From positions 135,810,163 to 135,874,162 of the forward strand of contig CM057000.1 in assembly GCA_029891345.1 (NCBI GenBank): a stretch of 64,000 nucleotides of DNA. The letters run 5' to 3'. Shown here in pieces: positions 11,380 to 21,593 of the stretch. The stretch comes from Dryococelus australis (Eukaryota; Arthropoda; Insecta; Phasmatodea; Phasmatidae). A program made the translations under genes and the position numbers. The notes under the pieces are model-generated. The model ran no database searches. It saw only the letters and a list, made by a program, of their open reading frames with translations, and was not told where the DNA came from. Position 1 is the stretch's first letter; every line of letters starts with the position of its first letter.

Positions 11380-12185
11380 AAGTATACAATGTTGACCATT
11401 GCTCCCTGCTGAGCTCACTTTTGAATTGTAAGACATTTTCCAGCGAAAAATTTCGTATTTTCTTATAAGAAATGCTTTAGGAGGGCGTTTTTATGGAAGA
11501 GATAACTAATATTTGTGCATCATGATCTGATAAGTCGTTTATTATTGGGAGAAAGTGGCACTCTGCAACTGCGTTACTATCAATGAAAATGTTATCAATT
11601 GCTATCTGACTGGTTCCTTCTATTCTGGTAGCAAAGTTTACTACGGATATAAGGTTGAAGGTACTAAGTAGACTATCGAGTTCAGTTATTTCGTTGCTTT
11701 CTTTTAAATAATCAATGCTAAAGTCTTCGCAGAGAATAATTTATAGATTAGCTCTGTAAATGGCTTTAAGATTTGCTTCAAGAAATTTTAAGAAGTTACT
11801 AAAGTTGGCAGAAGGGGTTCTATATAAGTGAGGACCACCTTTATTTATTTATTTTTTAATTTGTCAGTTATTACTTCCACACAACTTCACTCAAACACTC
11901 GATCTTCGCATAACAAATATGTGTCATTTTTAAACATTAGATTTTTTTAAAAATGAAAATACAGGTACCAACCTTAGTAATGCTATTTCTACTATAAGTG
12001 GAACAGAGGCAATAACTAGGAATTTTAATTTTTTTTAGCAGAGAATTCAGTTAAATGTGTATCTGATAGACATAATATTTGTATATGTAAATTGCGTTCT
12101 GCGGATGATTTGTCCAAGCACACAGAAAGCTCATCAATTTTGCTTATTAAAACTCTAATATTCTGATGGAATAAATACAAATTAT
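11380..12185 (-). pseudogene. LINE APE-type endonuclease domain, degenerate
   Basis: Minus-strand translation (several stops and shifts) shows successive landmarks of the LINE endonuclease: FHQNIR...KIDELS at the start, LSDTHLTEF (usual 'LSETHL', with the catalytic Glu changed to Asp), a YRTP block, EDFSIDYL (usual 'GDFNIDYL'), TRIEG...AIDNIFID, and LSDHDAQIL containing the conserved SDH. In the family this domain nicks target DNA to prime reverse transcription. The order and spacing are convincing although no single frame is open throughout. Confidence 0.8.
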
Positions 12186-12303
12186 TTTAATTAATTATCG
12201 TAGATTTTTTAAATATTTGCACAATAATTGAATGTTTCTGGTATTGAATGTGAAAGTAAAACTTCTTTGTTTCATGAGTTAGGCCTTATGGACATGGGTT
12301 TCT

Positions 12304-12935
12304 TTAGCCTAAAAAATGTCCATGGTTTCCAACGATTATCTGGATATTTTGTATAGAACCATGGTCTGCAAGCATCCTACTAGCCATGGGGTCAGCAAGT
12401 TTCTCCTTGCCAGCAGGACTCAGATGCAGACCATGTCTCATGTGGTCAGCCCTGGTTATTTCCTCTAGTCCAATCACACCAACATGGCTCAGTCTGCCAG
12501 ACCTTGCACAGCGCTGCAGTACACTGTTAGCTGTCTGCACCTTCCTTTGTAAGAAAGGCTTGTCATGCCGTTGCAGTGCTTCGCAGACCAACACATTTGT
12601 GTGACTGGTGGCCCTGGCAATGTTGCGGATGTCTGCTCCAACTGAATAGTTTTTGTCCCGATCAATACTGTTGCCCATTCCCCCTCCCCCCCCCCCAAAA
12701 CAACCTTATCTGACTTGCAAAAGTCTTTACTTAAGGTACTTACATCTCGTGCCACACTACCAAGGCCTGCATTAGGTTTACGAAACGTGATAATGTCAAA
12801 ACCCTCGCACAGTTTGTCTTTGATGCGCTCTCCTAGGCCTCTCGGGTGACTGCTTCCGAGGATCAGCACTTTCCTCTTGGGCTTTGCTGGGTTGTTGGGC
12901 GCTGGGAGGGGGATGAACTCAACTTCTTCTTCCTG
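12304..12935 (-). pseudogene. SGNH/GDSL-hydrolase-like domain, LINE-associated
   Basis: Two minus-strand frames join across a C/G run at about 12680-12695. Landmarks in order: KVLILGSSHPRGLGER (block I with the candidate nucleophile Ser), a VVLGGG run merging into GNSIDRDKNYSV (block III, with Asn), and DHMRHGLHLSPAGKEKL (block V, with the catalytic-type His). SGNH proteins are esterases or lipases; in LINEs the role of this domain is unclear, possibly membrane or lipid association. It lies directly upstream of the endonuclease relic on the same strand, so I treat both as one element. The alternative is a captured host hydrolase gene, which I consider less likely. Confidence 0.65.
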
Positions 12936-12939
12936 CAGG

Positions 12940-13110
12940 GTAAGTGAGATGAGTATGGACCAGCGCCGCAATGCATCGGTGGTGGGAAACGGGAGGACCT
13001 CGAGAAAAACCCGCCGACCAGCGGAAGTCCTGGAGCGACCCCGCCGGGAATCGAACCCGGTTTGACTAGTTGGAAGGCGAGTAGTCTGTCTACTACAACA
13101 CCGCGGCCCC
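12940..13110 (-). mobile_element. tRNA-derived SINE (family 1)
   Basis: On the minus strand the element starts GGGGCCGCGGTG. Its B box, read on the plus strand as GGGAATCGAACCCGG, is near perfect, and the body complements the GGCGGGTTTTTCTCGAGG and CATCGG-type blocks seen in the other copies. The head corresponds to a tRNA gene with A and B boxes for RNA polymerase III. It is inserted at the upstream edge of the LINE ORF. The 3' tail is short. Confidence 0.85.
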
Positions 13111-14572
13111 ATTTTGTTTGGGAAGAACCGTCACGAGCATTGCCACGTATATATAATCATACTCTGCATTGCACAAATTTCAGTGTTTGTTTGGCGGGGA
13201 AAATTAATAAAATAATAAATATTTTAATGCTATAAAATTTCATTCAAAGTTAGTTTTCCCTTTCTGAGCGAAATGGATTTTTTGCTGCGCTCATGGATGT
13301 CAGTTGTATCTCACACGGTGTAATATTCTGTGTACTACTCTCGTGGTCGCTACTAAGGGACATTACTTTAAACATTAAAACACTACGCTAAAGTATGTAA
13401 TTCAAAACCAAAAATTAATTTTTTTTTTAAATTTCAAGTACAGTTATAACAATACGTACTAGACGGAAGTAAAAAATGAGCTTAGGAATGTGCCATAAAT
13501 GTGACCGCCTCAGCTACCATTTCGTAAACAGTGCAAAAGACGTTCTCTCAAAAAAGTTTATATCTCAGAACTTCATATTTCCCTATGTTGTACTGAAGAG
13601 CATTTTTACCTTTGGGAATTTGTCCGGACTGCCTGAAATTTCGCTCTCCTCCCCCCCCCCCCCCCATTTTTTATAGGTGCATGGAACGATTGTACTTTTT
13701 AGGGTTTTGCCTCCGATGGAAATAACGACTTAAGAAACATTTATGTGTTAGCAGTTGTGTCTATTCTATATTATAAAAAACTAAGGAATATTTCAATGGA
13801 ATTGTTTCCCAGGACAAAATGGAAGTCAGCATTTTGTTGCCAATTTACACATTTGGTTATTTAAATATAAATGTGGCCGTTGAAATGTGTCGAAATCAGC
13901 AAAAATCACCGTTAGTAGCCTTCTGTTTACGATATTTATTCTCCTGTAAAAAGGTGACATACGGGAAGCTTGCTTATGCTATTTTCCATCGCAGTCGTCA
14001 TGCTACCTTAATGCCGGACGAGACCATGAGCCTTTCGAGTTTTTTTACTAAGGAGGCCCCATAAGTGCGTGGTTTTTGAAATTACGAATTAAGAATAAAG
14101 ACAAGCTGAAGACAATGATATAGAAGTTAGTGTGAGGACGAGTTTCGGAATCTTTCAGCGATGATTTACTGTGAATTTCTGACTCTGCATGTGCTCATTT
14201 ACAGCTGATACACTATGCGAGGTAAATCTTTTCGGAGAAGCGGGTATGCAACAATGTAGGGACCTGAGTTTGAGATTGAAACCTTATTTCTTTTCCTCGA
14301 ACTAACATAAAACTGATAATTTTCTGAGTGATTGGAGAATGTTTAGAAAGATGTTTTAAAATGGGTAATTGCGAATGTAAATACTCTAGTAAGCAAAAAA
14401 AAAAAATTGTAAAAAGGATGAATCATTATTTTACTGCCGAAACAGAGAACCACAAAGAGAAACAAGATAGGTATATAAAGCTGCGGCTAAAATTCTTGAA
14501 TATAGTGTTGGGGTAAAATCAAAAGGACGTCTGCTCCCGAACTACATGACTACGCCCCCTTGATCGATAATA
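13111..14572. other. Gene-free DNA with homopolymer runs
   Basis: I see no recognisable gene. A C-run of about 15 lies at 13651-13665. A plus-strand frame at 13819-14064 (81 codons) and one at 14328-14516 have no family resemblance that I can support. Confidence 0.4.
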
Positions 14573-14877
14573 AACCCACCGAAATGAAATTAAAACTGAT
14601 ATTAGTGAAAACCGTACACCAAAAATGAGGTCGACTGAATTCTATCATCTGAATAATGCACCAACGTTGACTAACCCACCGAAATGAAATTAAAACTGCT
14701 ATTAGTGAAAACCGTACACCAAAGATGAGGTCGACTGAATTCTATCATCTGAATAATGCACCAACGTTGACTAACCCACCGAAATGAAATTAAAACTGCT
14801 ATTAGTGAAAACCGTACACCAAAAATGAGGTCGACTGAATTCTATCATCTGAATAATGCACAAACGTTGACTCACCC
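14573..14877. repeat. Three tandem copies of a 100-bp unit
   Basis: The anchor 'gaaatgaaattaaaact' recurs at exactly 14581, 14681 and 14781, and the units differ at only a few positions (gat/gct, aaaa/aaga, ccaa/caaa). No open frame runs through them, since 100 is not a multiple of 3. High identity suggests recent duplication. The array lies about 550 bp upstream of the copia coding relic, and whether it belongs to that element is unknown. Confidence 0.9.
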
Positions 14878-15429
14878 ATCACCAGTACTGCTGTCAAAGC
14901 CATGTGGTCTACAGTGAATGACATGCTGATTCATGTTTGTATTTTAAGCAGATCCGCCCTCATTTACATGAATGAATTACTTTAACCATCTTTATTACGA
15001 AGTGTAAATAAATTATGGATCGTGACACCGGGGTTTGCCTAGAGGAGAAGGAACGGTGAAGAAAATATACGGGTCTTTTATAGTTGCGGCCATCATTTTG
15101 ATCGCAGCGACCCCGTGAATCTACTGCGATACACTAAATGTCATTGCAGATGTGGTGGCAAAACTTCATTCCACGACCATTACAGTTCGAGGAGAAGCTG
15201 AGTAATATGCAAGGTCATATTCGGTGACGTGCGGCCGGATGGTAACTTTGAAGATCTGGTAAAACCCTGCCTGTCTTAACAAAGTGTTGTGGATGCTTAC
15301 CGCGGACCGCTAGTTCGGCTCTTGTGCTTTCACTGTAATCAGCGTTATACTGTCATTACATGATGTATCACATCTTGCAATGACACATGCCCCAGTGATA
15401 AATCGTAAAAAAAACTGCATAACCCTGTG
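14878..15429. other. Spacer upstream of copia coding relic
   Basis: No LTR, primer-binding site or gag domain can be recognised. The last 100 bp may be a decayed protease-to-integrase junction, but the expected D-S/T-G motif is not visible. Confidence 0.35.
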
Positions 15430-16391
15430 TCAATAGGTGTTGCAAAATCGAAAGTTTTTCTAGTGGCTAAAGATATAAGTGATGTGTTAGCAGAAACACA
15501 GGTTAATGAAGAAACCAGGAAATTTTGCATTAAGAATGTGTTATTGGCAGAAAACTTTTAATACAGCTTAATATCAGTACCTAGGCTAGAAAGTAAGGGC
15601 TTTACATTGGTGGTTGACAAAGATAGGTGTATTATTTATAAGTATCGCTGTATTGTAGGAGAAGAAACAGGGAAAGACATTTGTACAAGTTGCCTATTGT
15701 AGTAGAAAATCCAAACAGCGTAATTGATGCATTTTCAGTTGTGAGTAATACGAAGCTATGGCATGCTAGACTGGGTCATATTGGTAATCAGAATTTGTAC
15801 AAGTTATCAATGATTGTAACTGATATTGGGAATGTTGAACAAGGGGATACTGATCTGTGTGGGGTTTGTATCGACGGTAAACAAACAGCAGGGTCCCATA
15901 ATCACTCTGGGATTAGGGCAACAAGGCCATTAGAGAGAATTCATAGTGATTTGTGTGGTCTGATTACACCTTCCACATATGATGGAAAAAGATATTTGTT
16001 GACTCTGATATATGATTATACTCACTTCACCGTAGCATTTGGCCTAAAGTCAAAGGATGAGGTGTTACACTACATAAAGTTGTATGAAGCCATGGTTTCA
16101 GCTAGATTTTCGCAGAAGATTTGTAACTTCAGATGTGATAATGGAGGAGAGTTTGTTAATCAGGGAATAGGAGATTTCTATGCAGAAAAGGGTATACAGT
16201 ATGAACTAACTATTCTAATGTTTCCAGAGCAGAATGGAGTAGCCGAACGCATGAATCGAACTATTTTGGACAAAGCGTGGTGCATGTTACTTGGTTCCAA
16301 CCTAGGAACTACTGTTTGGCCTGAAGCAGCGTTAACAGCTGTATATTTGATAAACCGAAGTCTTACTTCGGCTCTACCTGAAGGGAAATAG
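15430..16391 (+). pseudogene. copia GAG-pre-integrase and integrase
   Basis: The clearest frame starts at 15681; the preceding 250 bp reads as the usual 'NVL...SVPRLESKG' lead-in with two stops. From 15681 the zinc-binding HHCC motif is visible: LWHARLGHIG near residues 26-35, then DLCGVC near 58-63. The catalytic triad is complete: Asp90 in HSDLCGL, Asp153 in CDNGGEF and Glu189 in NGVAERMNRT. The frame ends at a stop after residue 236, where the family continues towards 'P.ELW'; the next codons after the stop do read PAELWY, so a single nonsense change broke it. Integrase joins cDNA to chromosomal DNA. Confidence 0.9.
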
Positions 16392-16439
16392 CCAGCTGAA
16401 TTATGGTATTGTAGGAAGCCTGGCCTAACAAAGCTTAGG

Positions 16440-18415
16440 ATGTTTGGATGCTTAGCATATGCACACAAAGTTAAATATGAGAGGAGTTGTAAACTTGATT
16501 CCCATAGTCGAAAATGTTTCATGTTGTGTAATTGTGACAATGGGTACAGATTGTGGTGTACAGGTCTGAAAAGAGTGATTGTTGCTTGTAGTGTCAAGTT
16601 TGATGAAACTAAAACTAAATTTGAAGAAAGGAACTGGGATCATGAATGGCAGGAGACGGGTCAGGCAAAATCACCCGAAGAATGTCGGGAGAACACAGAT
16701 TCAGGAGGGGAACAGGAAAGTTTCAGAGGTTTTGAGGAGTTACCTGTAGATGAAGAATATAAGGGATGTAGAGTTAAAAAGGCTCCTGAATATCTCAAAG
16801 ATTATGTAGTAAGTGGGTTGAAGAAGGGCTCTAGAGGTAAGGTAGCTAAAGAAGGGGATAGCTTAGCTGTAGCGTTAATGAGTAAGGATGTAGACATATT
16901 AAACACATAGCAACCAGAAGATCCGAAAGTTTTTGTTACTATGTCTTCAATAGATGGTGTAAATCTTGCAATGAGTGCCACTGGTTACTGTGAAGGGGTA
17001 CCAATGAATGTTGAAGAACTGAAAGACAGAACTGACAAAAATAACTGGTTTAAAGCTATTGATGAGGAAGTGAATTCTTTAGTAGAAAGTGAGACATGGG
17101 AGGAGGTCATATTACAGGAGGTAAAGAAAGCTATTAAAAGTAGATGGGTATTTACACTTAAACATAATAAAGATGGAAATTTATAGATAAACAAAGCCCG
17201 ATTAGTTATTCAGTATTGTGCACAAATCAAGGGTTATGATTATGGTGATACATATACACCTGTTGCTAAACTGACTACTATAAGAATTTTTCTGTGTCTG
17301 GCCAACTGTGTCACTGTATGTTCAACACTTAAATGTCAAGGAAGATTTTTTGCTTGGGGAGTGGTAAATTTTTATGCAGCCTCCTGATGGGGTCCAAGTG
17401 AAAGAAGGTAGAGTTCTTAAACTAAAGAGAACATTGTATGGATTAAAACAAGCAGCGAGAGAAAGTAATTTGAGGTTTGATGTGTTTGTGAAGTCACTTG
17501 GCTTCAGTCAGTGATACGTGCAGAGATTATGACTGTATTGTTTACTTGCTAGTTTATGTTTATGGCTTTTTGATTGCCTGTAATTCATTACGTAAACTAA
17601 ATGAGTTGAAGGGAATGTTCATGTCTGAGTTTAAAATGAGAGATCTGAAGGCTGTGCAGTATTTTCTTGGCATAAAGATAGAACGAATAGGTCAAACAAC
17701 GTACTTGAGCCAAAATTGTTACCTTAAGAAGTTGTTCACAAAATTTAAAATGGAAAATTGCAAACCTGTACTAATACCCTTGGAACTGCAGCCAAATTAT
17801 GATGTTACTAAGGAGTGCATTGTTAACGCAAAACCTTACAGACAATTAGTTAGGAGCCTCATGTACGCATGCTTGACCACCAGACCTGATATTTGTGTGG
17901 CTGTGAACTTTTATAGTCAGTTCCAAACTGATTCCATTGAAGTGCAGTGGTAAGGTTTGAAAAGAGTGCTGAGGTATATCAAAGGAACATTAGATTTAGT
18001 ATTGTGGTTTAGAGGTATCAGTGACGTTCATTGACTGGGGTATGCTGATGCAGATTTTGCAAATCAACCAGACAGAATATCTGTGACAGGGTACCTCTTT
18101 GGAATGTGTGGTGATTCTGTTTGCTGGGCAACTAAGAAGCAATAAACAGTTGCTTCGTCCATTACAGAGTCAGAGTTTGTGGCCCTAGCTTCAGCAACTG
18201 TAGAACTACTTTGGCTTATCACTTTGCAAGCTAATAACTGTATTTGAGGACAACCAATCCTGCATTTGTGCTGTGGGTAGTTGGGAACAAAAACGCTTGA
18301 AGCATATGGACATAAAGTATAAGTTTATAAAATATCTATGTCAAAACAATGTAATTGCTGTTAGATATATTCCATCAGCTGAGCAGAAGGTTACTTCCAA
18401 AGTGTTATAATCCAT
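16440..18415 (+). pseudogene. copia reverse transcriptase and RNase H
   Basis: After an acidic linker (16440-16910) the RT fold begins near 16941: AIDEEVNSL, then VKKAIKSRWVFTLKHNKDG, a stop, then ARLV...DYGDTYTPVAKLTTIR and LKRTLYGLKQAARE. The active-site box normally reading YVDDLLIA is YVYGFLIA here (ORF from 17498), so both catalytic Asp residues are lost. RNase H landmarks follow: GYADADFANQPD, then ITESEFVALA, and HMDIKYKFI...VRYIPSAEQ. Several stops are present. It is unmistakable copia pol, and non-functional. Confidence 0.9.
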
Positions 18416-18851
18416 TCACGGTTACTTCCAACGTGTTATATTCTATTCACGGTTACTTCCAACATTTACGAAGCCCCTGTTAAAGTTCTACGTGCAGGAT
18501 ATTCTTCCGCCTCGTGCAAACAAAGCTTAACCTAGTCTGGAAAACCTCGCCAAAGGGACAACGCACCTCATTCGTGCGCACTAAGTTTAATAATATTTTG
18601 AATGGGAACAATTTCTTTCTGGGAGTTACCAACACACCTATTGTCTCGCGGTTTTATTTATATTAGTTATAAATGCAGCATTATAACTTATAGATCAAAT
18701 ATAAACACAATTTCAATTTAAATAAAAATAAGATACACGAGTGTAAAACGCTTGTGATACATAACATAATTAGTAAACATTCAACCACGTCATATATTGG
18801 GTGATTTTTTTAAAGGTTTGATTTAAAACGTGTGAAGAAAGCACGAATAGA
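18412..18851 (-). repeat. Family B repeat, inverted copy
   Basis: On the minus strand it runs from TCTATTCGTGC (18851) to CGTGAATAGA (18442), about 410 bp, so both ends carry TCTATTC as a short inverted repeat. The final 29 bp ('cattcacggttacttccaac...') is duplicated in tandem at 18412-18441. Shared blocks with the copy at 41779-42020 include 'aacgcttgtgatacat'. No coding capacity. Confidence 0.65.
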
Positions 18852-18886
18852 ATCTACAGTGCGTTTTGTAGCCTCTTAGAGGCGCA

Positions 18887-19115
18887 GGGACCGTGGTGTC
18901 TTAGCGGTTATACTGCTCGCCTCCCACCATGACGAACCAGTTTCATTCCCCGGCCGGATCACTCCCAGATTTACGCAAGTGTAAATCGTACCGAACGATA
19001 CCGCTGGTAGTGCGGGTTTTCTCGGGTATCTCCCGTTTCCCCAGCCCTTGCATTCCCGCGTTGCTTCCTTCCCACCTCGTTTTCCACCATCATCGGCTCT
19101 CGGCTCGACTCTTTA
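18887..19115 (+). mobile_element. tRNA-derived SINE (family 1)
   Basis: Head GGGACCGTGGTGTCTTAGCG, with 'ctgctcgcctcccacca' and a mutated B box (CAGTTTCATTCC). The body shows GCGGGTTTTCTCGGGTATCT, then the CCCGTTTCCCC block and 'catcggctct'. The 3' end diverges from consensus. Confidence 0.8.
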
Positions 19116-19194
19116 GTGGTGCAGTGAGATCGCGGACTCATAGCCACGTCACGTAGTACTAAACAATACAGAGGTGTAACAGCCGCTGATAACA

Positions 19195-19335
19195 TCAACC
19201 ACCAACCCTACACGCCAGGAAAATGGCGTCGTTGGCCAGCACATTGTTGGAACGCTGTTCGCGAACCAGCCGGCAGCCCAACCAATAGAAAATCTTTCAT
19301 ATCGTTCAGTGGCCAATCAAACTCAAGGTCAGTTT
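19195..19335. repeat. Family D repeat with CCAAT motifs, copy 1
   Basis: Aligns with 53440-53595 in the same orientation: 'gccaggaaaatggcg', then 'ttggaacgc', 'gccggcagcc', 'ccaatagaaa' and 'cagtggccaatcaaac'. Both copies hold two or more CCAAT boxes with similar spacing, as in an LTR or promoter region. The element class is unknown. Confidence 0.5.
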
Positions 19336-21084
19336 CCAGAACCTTGCACAGTAATACAGAGAATGGGTACCCCGCATCAAAAGAACTGCCACGGCATTCC
19401 GTCTCTGTGTGTGTATCTGCTCTGTGGTCACGCAGATGGGGCAATCGCTGGCTTCTCGGCGTAATATTACTGTAAATTTCCCATATGTGTGGTCACGTAC
19501 GTAGATTGAACTTCGTTGGCGGCTCAAAACCAGTCTGTGTCTCACAACATTGAACTGGTTTTCTGCCAACACGACATGCAAAAATGGCGTGGATTAGATT
19601 TGATCTTATAACAGTGTATATAAAACAAGTGCTTTGAGATACTTCATACTAAGAGAACTTAACATGGGTCGTCGAGATATTTTTATAATTATTGAGTATG
19701 TTGGAAGTTTTATTATCAGAGTTCATATACTGCATTGTCAGCATATGGCCTATTCTGCAAAATGAATGTGAACACTAGTTGTTTTGAACCATATGTTGAT
19801 AAACATAACAGGTCACTAACCAACACTAAATTTTTGATCACGTCTTAATCGGAACAGAACCAGATATCGTGAACCCGGCACTTAACATTTAAGAATAATA
19901 AATAGTGTTTAAGTATTAATGAGGTCTGTAAAGACATGCGACTTAGAGTAACGTTTCGCGCAACGAACATTTTTTTCCTGTCCAGAATTTTAACTCACGC
20001 TGTCTTATTATCGCCCATACAAATCATCGCGTCTGGCCTCTCGACGAACTGACTTTGCATGAAGCGTGCATTTTAAATTAACTACAGTAGTTTTTATAGT
20101 TATTTTTCTCCTAGTGGAGATTATAATAATTTAAGTTGCCCCGACGAAGCCGGCTACTCATATATCTCTCTGAAGCAAATATAATTTTCCAGCTAGGATC
20201 TAGCTTGCAGGCAGACAGATGTGAATTGCAGATTACAGCTCAGTGAAAAATATAATTGCAACTCGACCTAATCGGATATGCCCTTCCCTGCTGCACTGCA
20301 GTCTAGTCGAATAAATTACTGCTCCTTTATTACGTGAACCCGAGTACCGCTATTTTTTCCCTCCATAAGACAGAGACGAACTGCTAATTGCAAAGCCCTT
20401 TCTCTGGTTTGTATTTCATTTTCCTGGTAAATTTTTCAGTGTAGCGCACCGAAAAGAAGTCAATTATGTATTTTAAGGTGTTTTAAAGGAAGAGTAAATT
20501 CTTTTAAGGTGTTTTAAAGGAAGAGTTAATTCTTTTTTTTTAAACAATCTTAAGCAGTAGTGACTCGAATATTTCTGAGTCTGTAAGTAAAATTTATTTG
20601 AAAGGCGCCGGCTCATTTCAACGGCAACGAACTCAACTGAGTGTCAGCTGTGATGTGAGTTACCGATCTTCTACAGTGCTGCGGTCGCCGCTCATATTTA
20701 CACGTGGCAATCTTGCGAACTATTATATCAATGACCGTCCATGCAGTGAGCGTGCCACTAACTCAATTTGGATCCACTATTCGCAACGTTTGTAACGATA
20801 TACAATAATGCACTATCATGAAACTAAAATGTCATATGCAACATTTAATTTTAACTTCGAATTTTGGATGATTGCACGTTTTAATTTATCTTGATATATC
20901 TATCAACAAATTTGTGAGATCCTGCATGAGTGAGGCCCCAGGCGAGATATTTGTGGCCTTAATGTTGGACCGCCAATGATCTTAAGGTTCCCGTCTACCT
21001 GCAGCTTCTTCCCGCGTTTGTTGCCGAGAAGCGCGGACGTGATAAGGGCGACACTGTCACGCGCATCATGCGTGTCGTCGCCGC
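19336..21084. other. Gene-free DNA
   Basis: I see no gene. Only short unrecognised frames (19306-19581 minus, 20598-20795 plus) and the 31-bp duplication listed separately. Confidence 0.4.
20471..20532. repeat. 31-bp tandem duplication
   Basis: The unit starting TTTTAAGGTGTTTTAAAGGA occurs twice head to tail at 20471 and 20502 with one mismatch. Confidence 0.9.
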
Positions 21085-21180
21085 TAAAGCAGGATTTACA
21101 ATAGCTCGTCGCGTCCGTCCATCATCCGCCCGTCCGTCACACATTCGTCCGTCTCCCAGCCGAGCGATTTGCAACGTAAC
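21085..21180. repeat. Possible transposon end rich in CGTCCGTCC
   Basis: The block 'aaagcaggatttacaata...' then CGTCGCGTCCGTCC resembles the terminus of the element at 57027-57545. No matching inverted end is seen downstream, so this may be a solo end or truncated copy. Confidence 0.35.
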
Positions 21181-21290
21181 TTCGCACGTCCGTCGTATTG
21201 CTGCAAACTAATAAAAACAAAACTGTTTACAAATAGGAAAAAAAAAATCTCCTTAAAAAGTGAAAGTTTTTGGCGGTATTGTTTTCTTAA

Positions 21291-21589
21291 CCCTTTCAGA
21301 CCTGCTTTTAATTTATGGTGTGAGGTGTTGCAAACAAAAGTTTTTATGATGCGCGCTATACTTAAAGTCAACCCACCACTTGTTTCGTTGTCACAGCCAA
21401 TGATCTGTAGGCTATGTGTTTGGCTGTAGTTATATGAACCAATTATGACCCAGACCAGTAAGACGGCTTGCGAATCATTCAACCAGAAGCAAGATAACTG
21501 GCAACTGAGCTTCGCAGAGTGCAGTACAGATCAAAAAATAACCCACACGTGCGTAATTTACACAAATGTTTACACTGGGTCTGAAAGAG
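21291..21589. mobile_element. piggyBac-type MITE
   Basis: Flanked by TTAA on both sides (21287-21290 and 21590-21593). The ends are CCCTTTCAGACCT and, inverted, CTCTTTCAGACCC, about 13 bp. A TTAA target plus CCC-type ends is the established signature of piggyBac. It is 299 bp with no transposase, so non-autonomous. Confidence 0.75.
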
Positions 21590-21593
21590 TTAA

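Larger units (their letters stand above)
11166..12939 (-). mobile_element. LINE relic: SGNH domain plus APE endonuclease
   Basis: Read on the minus strand from 12939: an SGNH-hydrolase-like domain (to about 12304), then an APE-type endonuclease (about 12185-11380), then a linker typical of the stretch before reverse transcriptase, ending near 11166 with WLTKGIKFS-like sequence. No reverse transcriptase follows, so the 3' half is missing. Established knowledge: some CR1/L2-group LINEs carry an esterase (SGNH) domain upstream of EN-RT, which fits this order, though a jockey-like affiliation cannot be excluded. A poly-G frameshift and several stops show it is dead. A SINE abuts its upstream edge at 12940-13110. 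Confidence 0.7.
15430..18415 (+). mobile_element. Ty1/copia retrotransposon relic without LTRs
   Basis: Domains run in the copia order: GAG-pre-integrase, integrase, reverse transcriptase, RNase H. The RNase H end is followed almost immediately by an inverted family B repeat (18412). Neither LTR is apparent and gag is absent, so this is a truncated relic. Stops occur after 'LPEGK' (16391), after 'LNT' (16910) and within RT. The sequence is otherwise well preserved, which suggests moderate age. In the family the polyprotein yields enzymes that copy the element through RNA and insert the cDNA. Confidence 0.9.

Noticed and set aside
12930..12950. Splice donor CAGGGTAAGTGAG
   Set aside because: It is on the plus strand at the SINE/LINE junction, with no coding exon upstream on that strand.
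14573..14877. CRISPR array or LTR from the 100-bp repeats
   Set aside because: There are no spacers and no TG...CA ends; it is a plain tandem repeat.
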